Source: Gonapodya sp. JEL0774
Taxonomy: Eukaryota > Monoblepharomycota > Monoblepharidomycetes > Monoblepharidales > Gonapodyaceae
Assembly: GCA_027604505.1 (NCBI GenBank)
Contig: JADIIX010000387.1
Location: 1-10,190 of the forward strand
DNA length: 10,190 nt
Direction of reading: 5' to 3'
Shown here: piece by piece, positions 1 to 10,190 of the stretch
Layout of the letters: every line of letters begins with the position of its first letter
Numbering within the stretch: the first letter of the stretch is position 1
Made by a program: the position numbers and the translations under genes
The notes under the pieces: generated by a model
The model's database searches: none
The model's input: only the letters and a program-made list of their open reading frames with translations
What the model was told of the DNA's origin: nothing

Positions 1-50
1 TAGGGATTGATATAGTCATTTGTCTGCAGAAAAACGAGAGTGTTGACGGT

Positions 51-1547
51 TCAGCTCAATGTGAAGTTCAAATTTCCCGTGTTGAGACCACCGTACCTCG
101 CGACCGCCAACAACTTGCCAGTCTCGTCCCAAATCTCCACATCGAACTCCCTTCGCCCGTTTGTGGTGAACTTGTTGCGCGAGTTGATGAGGATCCACTC
201 GACGCTCGGATCGGGTATGGCACGAATTTGGAGGTGATAGTCCATGGTCTGACGGGGCACAAAAACGAACATGGTCAGAAATCACAATTTAGTGTGGCGT
301 GCTCTAGATGTGGTATCGAACGTACCGGCATCCAGATACGACCCTCCTTTGGACGATCCTCAAACATGATGGGGTTTCCGTACAGGTCGCTCATGAATCC
401 GAGTGAGGGCGTATCCTGGATGTCTCCGGTATTCCACTAAGCCATAATATTCAGTACGTCAGATCCTGAGCGGACACCACCGAGGACTGGAACGCAGATG
501 ACACTCACGCGAACCCATTTTGCCCAATTCGCGCCTCGTTCCGCGGTTTTCAAATCCTCCTTGACGTGGGGCTGATCCAATGTATCCATGAAGTGGTTGA
601 AAGACAAACCCGTGCGCGGCGAAACGTATCCGGCAGGAACTTTAGCCCTCGGTACGCAATCGGAGCGCTTGGGGAATCCTAGGCCGACGGGTTCCTCCGA
701 CACATCGGCGGTAGACATGGAGAGTGTGGTGTTAAAGGGTAACGCTGGTGGGTCGAACGGTGAAGTGATGGGTGTTCGGTTGTCGTTGGCCAGTATGGTT
801 GTCGTTCCCCGTTCGCTGGCCAAGTCGGACATGGTGACGTTGGCGGTGACGAGGGTGGCATATGAGGGCCCAGGGGTGCCAGCCTTGGGTGGGAGCTCTT
901 GTCTGATAACAACGTCAAACACAGCGAACCGTCCGCCAATGCGGCGCGGGGTGAGAATGGCCAGGAAAGGCGCTGGACGTCCTCCTTCGAGGAAAACGGC
1001 AGAGCACGAGACCGGCTCTGTGGCGAGACGAGAACGAAGTGCGTGAGGTTTAGATACTCAATTCATTCTGAATACTCGCTCGTAGAACTCACCTGGGAAC
1101 CGTTTATCGATCCCCAATCTCCGGACCTCCCTTCTGGTAGATTCCAGGATGATGCTTACAATGTATCCACTAGCAGAGCACCACACAATCAGCCATCGCA
1201 GCATTTCACAACCCGCTGCTTCCTTACCAACTCACCCAAACGGCGACACCCCGGTCAAAAACTGATCATCAATCTCACCCGTCCATAATGCGGACTCCAG
1301 CGACCCACCCAACTCCGGCTCGAATTCTCTGGTCGCAGTTCGCAGAAACTTGAGGTCAAGAGCAGCATCTGTATGGCCGATCAAGCGCAAGTCGGAGGGG
1401 TGAGCTCCTCGGAACTCGGAAACAGAACTTCAGGATGATCCGAGGTTTGAATCGCTCACGGAATTGACCGCCCTTTGACGGCTTAGGGAAGTGCGACGGC
1501 CTCCGCTTGATGTTCACTCCACTCGTCGTCGAGCTTGCTGGTTCCAT
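51..1547 (-). CDS. Acyl-CoA thioesterase-like protein (double hotdog, TesB/4HBT_3 type), six exons
   Basis: Probably hydrolyses acyl-CoA thioesters, or is a non-catalytic relative; the substrate is unknown. My model is complement(join(51..248,326..436,509..1017,1093..1169,1236..1368,1460..1547)), which gives 371 aa. All five introns (66-91 bases) have GTGAGT, GTGAGC or GTACGT donors and AG acceptors, and every junction keeps frame. The N-terminal hotdog (about residues 50-160) carries SPFGGYIVSIILE, the usual GGY helix start, then FPEPVSCSAVFLEG and a strand ending RFAVFDVVIRQ. A low-complexity linker of about 90 residues follows. The C-terminal hotdog (about 270-365) has LGFMSDLYG, GRIWMPTMDYHLQIRAIP and FDVEIWDETGKLLAVARYGG, all typical of the family. 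The end is firm (TGA at 51-53). The first exon (MEPASSTTSG..., basic) is the weakest part. It was chosen because its GTGAGC donor and ACAG acceptor restore frame, and its ATG has G at -3 and +4. Catalytic residues cannot be assigned without alignment. Confidence 0.8.
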
Positions 1548-1563
1548 TGCGGCTTCGTGGTTA

Positions 1564-2039
1564 TCAAAGTTTCAACGCTTTACTGATCGGGCACACCTGA
1601 ATGCGCTGCTTCCGACAGGGTTTACCCCGGCAAAACCACGAGAAGGCGACAAGCGCCAGTTCGAATTTATTTCGCGAGGTCTCAAAGACATTGTCTCCTG
1701 TAACTCTAAAATCCCATTTCTTGTACTTCGGTGTATGTCCGGATCTAAAGTTGATCTACCAGTCATTGAGGGCGGTGAGGAGACAAGCATTATCTTCCGC
1801 TAGCGTTGTGTCGTCTACGTGTAATAGAGTGGTAACGTTGGGGCATTCAAGGATGACGTCACAAAACGACCGCGTGGAAAGCGCAGACATAAAGTACATC
1901 GAATCCCTTCCTCGTTCCTCCTTGTGGATGTAATGTATATTTTAAACACTTTGCTGAGGTTCTTCCACCTCTCACTGACAGTGATTCGGAAGATCGAGGT
2001 GGCGTTTGTTTCGATATCAAAGTTTCGCGGCAGACTTAA
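1564..2039 (-). pseudogene. Decayed protein-coding remnant, possibly F-box/LRR-like
   Basis: Two minus-strand frames hold protein-like text but neither is intact. One frame, 2039 down to a stop at 1815-1817, reads ATSIFRITVSERWKNLSKVF near its start. This resembles the segment just after the F-box in many basidiomycete F-box proteins (a 'LFR-ITVS-RWKNL' pattern). The other frame is open from 1941 to a TGA at 1564-1566 except for one TAG at 1756-1758. It reads FCDVILECPNVTTLLHVDD, like the 'CPNVxxLxL' leucine-rich stretch of such proteins. A frame change between about 1950 and 1900, plus the TAG, would explain the breaks. No F-box motif itself is visible upstream. The family call rests on my reading of short motifs; chance similarity is possible. 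Confidence 0.28.
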
Positions 2040-2140
2040 TTACAGAATTGAAGTGTTGGGGTCGATTGGCCACCTGCCAAAAAACCACGTCAGATGATGT
2101 CTCGCGATACTGCCTTGATAACCACCTCCACTCCTCACAC

Positions 2141-2823
2141 ATGCCAGTCTTCGCCGCCTTAGTGCTACTCGCCCTCGCCGCCTAACACAATCATCACCAA
2201 CGCGTCTACAGCACCCTCGTGCTCCACCATCCCCCTCGGTATCAACATCTCCGTGACATACATATTTCCCGCCATGATGGTCGCAGTTAGTGCAATCAAT
2301 GGTCGTGGGGCTCACACCGGTACCAGCAATCACCGCCTGAGGTCTGGCAACTCTTCTCTGCAGATTTTTCATTATATTGCTTCCTCTAGATCATCAGAGA
2401 TCAATGGGGGTCACGCGACACTCCTTGTGATCTTGCCCGAAAGTAATTTGAACCCGGCACCACCACATCCGAGATTGACAAGGTAGAGCAAACAGTCTCT
2501 GCCCATATGCTTCCCCCACGACGAGAATCACTCATGGTGACCAACCGCCATCCCGCTCAACTCACGGCAAGGTGAGCTGCGCGTGTGCCCGATCACCATA
2601 ATCAGTACTTCACTGCGACATTTCACTCATCTGATTCACGGCCTCATGGCATCCACCTCTCCCTCTTCTTGCTCCACCTCCTCGCCCCTTGGTACCACCG
2701 GAAATCCTCCTCCCGTTCTGGCGTCCCCACACCGCTTCTCCTCCTCTCCACTCACTGCTTATGGGATGTGTGGGAGTTGGTGGGTTGGCAGTGGTCATAC
2801 CGCTGATACAGATATTGGTGACG
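2141..2823 (+). pseudogene. Possible decayed secreted or single-pass membrane protein gene
   Basis: An ATG at 2141 starts a short peptide, MPVFAALVLLALAA, that looks like a signal peptide, but TAA follows at 2183-2185. The adjacent frame (from 2181) continues as NTIITNASTAPSCSTIPLG and stays open to 2486. The same frame reopens after 2583 with a Ser/Thr-rich stretch at 2646-2720 (MASTSPSSCSTSSPLGTTG). In the third frame, 2764-2820 encodes a hydrophobic helix (VGVGGLAVVIPLIQILV) followed by charged residues. Signal peptide, Ser/Thr-rich ectodomain, membrane helix and charged tail in that order match a common fungal surface-protein layout. Here they lie in three different frames, and I found no splice sites that join them. 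Decay is the simplest reading, but low-complexity chance similarity is a real alternative. Confidence 0.22.
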
Positions 2824-2866
2824 GAGAATCGGGGTACAGGTGGTGGGGGGAGGGAGGAGAAGGACC
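2658..2866. other. Pyrimidine-rich to G-rich strand switch with a possible G-quadruplex
   Basis: On the plus strand, about 2658-2760 is dominated by C and T (runs such as ctccctcttcttgctcc). After about 2764 the same strand becomes G-rich, peaking at 2839-2863 with closely spaced G runs (ggtggtggggggagggagg). The 10-mer cttctcctcc at 2735-2744 has its exact reverse complement ggaggagaag at 2853-2862, so the two halves could pair. The G runs satisfy the simple pattern for a two-layer G-quadruplex. Function is unknown. Confidence 0.4.
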
Positions 2867-2869
2867 GTG

Positions 2870-4767
2870 GATGAGGGAAACCGAGTTTGCGGTGGACGTG
2901 GCGGCCACAAACGCGGTCCTACCACCGGAGGCGGAACGTGGAGTAGGGTGAGTGGTGCGTTGGTGTTGAGTGTGTTTGTATCGCTCAAGGCGGTCTGCTC
3001 ACTATCGGACGACAAAACTTTTGACCAATCGTTCCATTGCGCCAAAATGCTTTGGCCGTTGGCGCACTCGCCATGAAAGGTTGACCCGCCATGTAAGTTT
3101 CTCTCCCCACTCTTGAGCTGGATCCTATGCTCACACCCAGTCTGGATACGTCGTGCATGGAGTCCACTCCTTGTTGCGTAGCACATCAGCAAAATCTCAC
3201 GAATACCTCTTCTCTTCAGTCACACTGGCCCGCACCACCGCTTTATTGCCTCTTTATATATGCTCCCTCCCGCTATTCACCCCCCATCTGCATTCGCACG
3301 TCCAATCTGAATCCTACAACACCAAAGGCCTAACGTCCACCGTCCTCCCCATTGGGTCCCACTTCGCCTCCCATCCCTGCGCCTGGCCAACATCCGGAGT
3401 GTTTAACGCCATCGCAATGGACGTGCTTTTCTCCTCACTACAACATCTGCAACGAAAGGGTGTCTTGCCTACACAACAAGCAAGTGGTACTGGGTGGTGG
3501 TGCCGGATGAGGCGTTGCATGTAAGGGCGAGTAGGATTGTGAGTAGTTTTCCAATCCATGTGGCGACTACAGCGCTCACATGGTGGGGTTTAGTGGTTGG
3601 GCCTGCCGAGCATTGTGGCAATGAGTAGCAGGAGGGGGTACATGTGGTGTTGGGTTCTTGTTCAACACCAACTTCAATCCTTGATACTTTGCTAAACTCA
3701 AGGCCCATACACCCCTGCCCACATACAGTAAACTACATGTGTGCCCATGAGAAGCTACATCTACCGCACGCAACAATCAACACCTCCGTAGCTAAGTCGC
3801 TACCTCCTCGCTCTCTTCCTGGTGCTTCGTAGGCCGACTCGGCAAAGACCCTGCCTGGGAGGTTGAATCCATCATACGCTGCAATTCTTCCACACCTCGA
3901 TCTTTCCTTTCTCGAAGCTCACTTTTAGATAAAACATCACCATCTCATGCGGTTTTTCATAAATCCCTAGATATGGCTAATTTTTATTGACAATCTGGAT
4001 GCAAAAACATTCTTGACCGTGGCAATCCCGCGCGCTTTCATGTGCAGTATGATTCATGGTTCTCACGTTATGCCATTCAAAGTCGACGTTCATGTGTACC
4101 TTTGGACCTCTACCGCACTGTTCGTTCATGTCCACCCCTGGATCCCTAATATTTCCAGAGGGTTCAACCATATATTTCGTTTCGTTTGTGAAACTGTGCA
4201 GGGCCTATTATCGGCCAAGCCAGCAATCCCGGTTCAGATGCCGGTGCTTCCTTAGTTAGTAACCAGCAAGCCAACGAATAGGCGGATTCTTGCTTGGATG
4301 GAGGGGACTGTATTTCGTAGTATGAGCGATCGGGCGCTTAAAGCCTTCATGTATATCCGGTAGTAGGCAATATATGTAGTAGATGTAGAGTAATCCAGAT
4401 ATTCCAGAGGGTCGGAACAATGTGTATCCTGAGGTTTCTGCCGCCCGTATGTGACTCATACTAAATGCTTTACAAGCTTTTTCTACACGCCTGTGTTTCT
4501 CTGCATGGTCTCCATTTACTTTTAGTCTTTCGACACTTTCAGCTTTCCTGTACTCTAGAAATCTAGCTTCTTTGTTCTGTGAGCCAGCGTACCCGATTAC
4601 TTTTGCGGGTTCAGAGAGGTTCAGAGGCAGTTGCTGAGTGCATGCAGCATGGTGAAATATATTACGAATCTATGTGAACAGGCAATATTATCACCTTGGA
4701 TCGGGATATATGTTCAGCGATATCATATCAGATCCAAATCGACAGCCCAAAGCCGTTTCGCAACAGA
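2870..4767. other. Long non-coding stretch between the decayed region and the P450 gene
   Basis: No gene can be supported here. Short open frames exist on both strands (for example 3153-3524 plus and 3977-4171 minus), but none shows a recognisable domain, a consistent splice pattern or coding-like composition. C/T-rich text continues to about 3500. From about 3900 the sequence becomes more AT-rich, as expected upstream of a gene. An aaatatatta stretch near 4654 lies about 110 bases before the P450 start and could act as a TATA-like element. An 11-base direct repeat, ttccagagggt, occurs at 4153-4163 and 4402-4412. No tRNA, repeat array or terminal inverted repeat was seen. Confidence 0.5.
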
Positions 4768-7161
4768 ATGGACAACATGTGCACTCTTTGGAATCTGTTC
4801 ACGTTCACCAATTTCCTCTCGGCTCTCTGCATCCTCTTTGTCACTGGTTGCTTGCTCTTCTTCTACAACAACTTTGTTGTGTCTTCCCTGCGCTTTTTGC
4901 CAGTGGAATGGAGCTACTGGATGTTTCCTCCACTATGGCTCTTAGTTGCTTTGAGGGGGAAGGAATTTATCGCACTCAGTCAGATGCACAGAAGGTTCGG
5001 AAGTGTCGTGAGGTGAGTCGGCAAGGCAGATCTGAGCTGAGCTGTCTCCGGCCAAAGGATCCGCTAGCGTTCAAAGCTGATTGGTTCCCTTGTCGGTCGT
5101 CCACAATTAGGTTTGGGGCAGGGGCCATTTCCATCGCAGACCCATAGACCGTGAACCAGGTATGTTGATCAACCCTGTTTTCTTTGCTCTGTTGGTCGGA
5201 CCTCGTATGAGCTGAATTCACTTTCATTGCAGATTCTTAAAATCTGGAATTTACCCAAACCGAAAAGTGTTTACGGCAACTTTAACTTCTCGAGATCGGT
5301 GCGTGATTTGCGTTTAGTTAGTTGGTGCGCTGCAGCACACGTCAATCTGCTCGCGACCATCCCCAGTGGGCGCTCAAGCAGGTACATATGTCAACTACGT
5401 CTAACATGTGCATACGTTATGTTCCTCTTTTTATGTAGGACCCCGACAACATCCTGTTTACCACTTCCGAAACCTACCACAAAAAAGCACGTCGGCTGGT
5501 CTCACCAGCGTTCTCCATCAAATACCTGAACTCCCTGGAACCGTTCACTCATCAGGTGTGGCAGACGTTTCAGAGCAAGGTAGAATTGATGCCAGCAAAT
5601 GGAAGCGGATGGGCTTCTGTTAATCTGCAAGATTACTTTCAGGTGAGGGTAATTGGTGACGATTGGCTTTGACATTGACAAGAAAGATCACGTGACTTCA
5701 TACCGTGCGTCGACAATCTTTGGCTCCTCACCAGAACATGGCATTTGATATTATCGGCATGACGGCATTTGGGGAGTCTTTTGGAATGGTAGAAACAGGT
5801 ACGTTGCGTCCACTCATCTACTATTGCACCATCAGTTCACTCTGCATGATGTCCTTCCACGTTCTTGTGCAATGAATCCAAGGCAACCATCCCGTGCTCA
5901 CCGCCCGCCGTGCAAACTTTCAATTTTTGGTCATGAAGGTCGTATTCCCCATTCTCAGTTACATTGACTACCGCCTGCTCCCTATACGAGACTCTGTGGA
6001 CATTGAACAAAGCGCACTTGCCAAGGTCTACACCAATCGTATAGCACTCAATAATGCTGGGCAGCGCCGCGTGGACATTCTCCAGATGCTGATTGACTAT
6101 GAGGATCCGCGAACTGGAGAGCGTCTCACACAACAAGAGATTGAGGCTACGACAAGAATAATCAACGCCGCCGGAAGTGAGACTACGGGCAACGCAATGA
6201 CGTGGGTCATGTATTTCCTCCTCAAACATCCTACTGACCTCGCAAAGCTCCGCTGTGAATTGGATGCAAGCTTCCCCGATGGACTTGAGGCACATTTGGA
6301 GCTGGCCAGGCTCAAGTCCCTGCCGTTCTTAGACGCAGTTATCAAAGAGTCAATGAGGATGAAGCCCGGTGCACCGAGTATTTCAAGAGAGGCACCTGAG
6401 GACACATTGCTCACTTTTCACGATGCAGACGGGAATCAAAGTGAGGTGTTCGTACCGTCTGGGACTTTGGTAAGCTGTCGTTGTTTTGCTTAGTACAGCG
6501 TGTTTGAGTAATTGCTTGCTTTCCACTGGATGAACAATCCACTAAGATCGAAGCATCCTTTTTCGCAAGCCATCGGAGCCCACAGAGTGAGTTTGTCATT
6601 CATCATCTGTTGGATGATCAAAACACTAATCCCCTCCGAATCTTCTCCTAATTCCACCCTTTTAGTCTGGCTCCACCCTGATGACTTTCTCCCGGAGCGC
6701 TGGCTAGAAGGTGCCACCAGTACGGAGGATGAGGAAGTGTGTGGTGTGCGTGATCAAGCGCCGCAGAAAGAGATCAATGCTGACGCCGGGGTCGGCCCTA
6801 CTTGGGGGAAACCAAAGTTGGTCAACCGCGATGCAGTTTGGCCATTCTCAGCTGGCTCCAGGTACGTACTACATCCTCAATGACTTTCTTGCAATTCGTG
6901 ATCACGGGCTCATCCGCTTTGGGGGAAACCCGTCGTATTTTGTTCCTCCCCGAATCCCACTACCACAATTATGTAAGGGACTGCATTGGCAAAAACTTTG
7001 CACTGAACGAAGTGCGGATTCTTGTAGGTTACCTGGTCCGCAGATTTGATTTGGTGCCAATGTTTGATACTAGTAAGGAGATTGAGGGCGCGACGTTCAT
7101 TACCTTGGCGGCCGATATGAAAGGGGGCTTGCCGGTTATGTTGAGACTGAGGAAAGAGTGA
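4768..7161 (+). CDS. Cytochrome P450 monooxygenase (fungal, membrane-anchored), ten exons, one in-frame TAG
   Basis: A haem-thiolate monooxygenase that would use NADPH-P450 reductase at the ER; the substrate is unknown. The model is join(4768..5012,5111..5159,5233..5298,5367..5381,5439..5642,5735..5798,5883..6469,6547..6586,6666..6861,6978..7161), 549 aa, with all junctions in frame. Residues about 10-35 form a membrane anchor. Later come GESFGMVETGNHPV (about 205-219), the I-helix AGSET (311-315), ExxR as ESMR (370-373), HRSPQIW and PERW (433-436), and the haem loop FSAGSRDCIG with Cys491, whose codons are joined across the last intron. The ATG at 4768 was preferred to the one at 4696 because it sits just before the anchor and has A at -3 and G at +4. 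The usual PGP hinge is not obvious. An in-frame TAG at 5145-5147 (codon 94) interrupts ISIADP-TVNQILKIW. If genuine, the gene is a recent pseudogene. The CYP family cannot be assigned by eye. Confidence 0.85.
5145..5147 (+). other. In-frame TAG within P450 exon 2
   Basis: Exon 2 (5111-5159) must be included to keep frame, and its residues on both sides of the TAG match the P450 pattern (ISIADP before, TVNQILKIWNLPKP after). No GT donor lies in the exon before the TAG that could remove it. Related P450s usually have a charged or polar residue at this place, so a single substitution from a sense codon such as AAG is the simplest origin. Confidence 0.75.
5367..5381 (+). other. 15-base micro-exon of the P450 gene
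   Basis: Encodes five residues, WALKQ, between introns of 68 bases (5299-5366, GTGCGT...CCCAG) and 57 bases (5382-5438, GTACAT...TGTAG with a CTAAC branch-like site). Including it gives FNFSRS-WALKQ-DPDNILFTT, which fits the P450 B-C region. Reading straight through 5299-5366 would insert residues with no family resemblance. Confidence 0.65.
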
Positions 7162-7370
7162 CGATCGTTTTATTGTTGACTGCTTGTGTGTCGACCGCCT
7201 TAGCTTCCTCTATTTTTTGTTGTGCACGTAATCCTTGTTTGTTATGTAACTGAGCGGGCATTCTGCTGTTCTTTTTTTGGTATATGATTATCTGTCATCA
7301 TTCTTCTGTGCTAAATGCATTTCCCCAACGCGCAAGTCGCAGTTGAGGCGCACCACTGTGGTACGATCCA

Positions 7371-7388
7371 ACGTACGAATTACGTACT
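7371..7388. repeat. Short inverted ACGTA/TACGT repeat
   Basis: The sequence acgtacgaattacgtact holds acgta and its reverse complement tacgt separated by five bases. Another acgtac lies near 7427. It may be a protein-binding palindrome or chance; no function is assigned. Confidence 0.3.
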
Positions 7389-7593
7389 TACACCGCATGC
7401 ACGCGCTTGGAGCATGGCGACATAGACGTACCTTGAGTTGAACCTTTCGAATTCCGTTGTGGGCATTTCCGGTGGATTACACGCTGCTCCTTCGGCAGGA
7501 GGTACTAGGTTTACGTTGCGGACTCAATACTCATACCCATGCAGCCTTTGTCTAGGAAATATTGGGACGCCCATCACGTCACCCGCTGCGCCC

Positions 7594-7611
7594 AAACGCG
7601 ACAAACGCGAC
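7594..7611. repeat. Nine-base tandem repeat, two copies
   Basis: The unit aaacgcgac is repeated exactly twice, head to tail, in the convergent spacer. No function is evident. Confidence 0.6.
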
Positions 7612-7796
7612 CCGTTGCAAGTGACAAATCTATTTTTCCCCTTCCAAACTCCACATGCCACACACAGTATGATGGGAAAACTTATATAAAATCTACATGA
7701 ACGCCCGATAGTGCACGACTCGCGCCACTCGATCGAGACCACCGCACCCTCACTGGGTACTTTTGGTGACCAGCAGCGCTCGGGCGGGAAGGCTGC

Positions 7797-10190
<2,394 letters not shown>

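Larger units (their letters stand above)
7162..7796. other. Convergent intergenic spacer, 3' ends of P450 and SAH hydrolase genes
   Basis: 635 bases between two stop codons facing each other; both 3' untranslated regions and polyadenylation sites must lie here. The P450 side is T-rich (7200-7320). The SAH hydrolase side contains, on its own strand, an AT-rich element near 7676-7693 that could serve 3'-end formation. The only sizeable frame (7438-7689, plus) has no recognisable domain. Confidence 0.6.

Noticed and set aside
588-1046. Plus-strand open frame of 152 codons opposite the thioesterase gene
   Set aside because: It is antisense to exon 4 of the thioesterase-like gene, whose frame shows clear family motifs; this frame has none.
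3153-3559. Open frames of 123 codons (plus) and 81 codons (minus)
   Set aside because: No recognisable domain on either strand, biased C/T composition and no convincing splice partners.
4140-4250. B-box-like sequences (ggttcaacc, ggttcagatgcc) suggesting a tRNA
   Set aside because: They do not fit the full T-loop consensus, and no A box or cloverleaf arms surround them.
4153-4412. Direct repeat ttccagagggt at 4153-4163 and 4402-4412
   Set aside because: Only 11 bases and no matching flanks beyond a loose AT context; compatible with chance, so not called a transposon end or target duplication.
6802-6977. Reading through the last P450 intron as coding
   Set aside because: One frame stays open, but only splicing 6862-6977 brings FSAGSR next to DCIG to make the haem-binding motif.
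7676-7693. TATA-like tatataaaat on the plus strand as a promoter
   Set aside because: No plus-strand gene starts downstream; it lies in the 3' region of the minus-strand SAH hydrolase, where AT-rich 3'-end signals are expected.

Overview
This is eukaryotic nuclear DNA, most likely from a basidiomycete fungus. The genes are compact and intron-rich. Introns run about 57-116 bases in two genes and 80-246 in the third, with GTRAGT-type donors and CAG/TAG acceptors. The proteins read as fungal types. The genus cannot be named from the sequence. No bacterial operon, CRISPR array, tRNA, rRNA or recognisable transposon was found.

Three genes can be rebuilt exon by exon. (1) On the minus strand, 1547 down to 51: a six-exon gene for a double-hotdog, acyl-CoA-thioesterase-like protein of 371 aa. 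(2) On the plus strand, 4768-7161: a ten-exon cytochrome P450 of about 549 aa. It keeps the I-helix, ExxR, PERW and haem-cysteine motifs, but has one in-frame TAG in its second exon. (3) On the minus strand, from beyond the right edge down to 7797: S-adenosyl-L-homocysteine hydrolase, essentially complete. Its last coding exon is only six bases, and its first exon appears to be cut by the window edge.

The 3.2 kb between the divergent thioesterase and P450 genes holds no intact gene I can support. It does contain what look like two decayed genes. One, at 1564-2039 on the minus strand, resembles part of an F-box-type protein. The other, at 2141-2823 on the plus strand, has scattered pieces of a secreted or single-pass membrane protein. 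The rest of the gap shows nothing recognisable. The P450 and SAH hydrolase genes converge on a 635-base spacer with only small repeats.

SAH hydrolase is a housekeeping enzyme that removes the by-product of methylation. The thioesterase-like protein and the P450 look like accessory, probably lipid or secondary metabolism enzymes. Nothing in the sequence ties the three into one pathway. No undescribed biological system is evident. The best leads are the nonsense codon and 15-base micro-exon in the P450, the two-codon terminal exon and intronic hairpin in SAH hydrolase, and the gene-decay zone.
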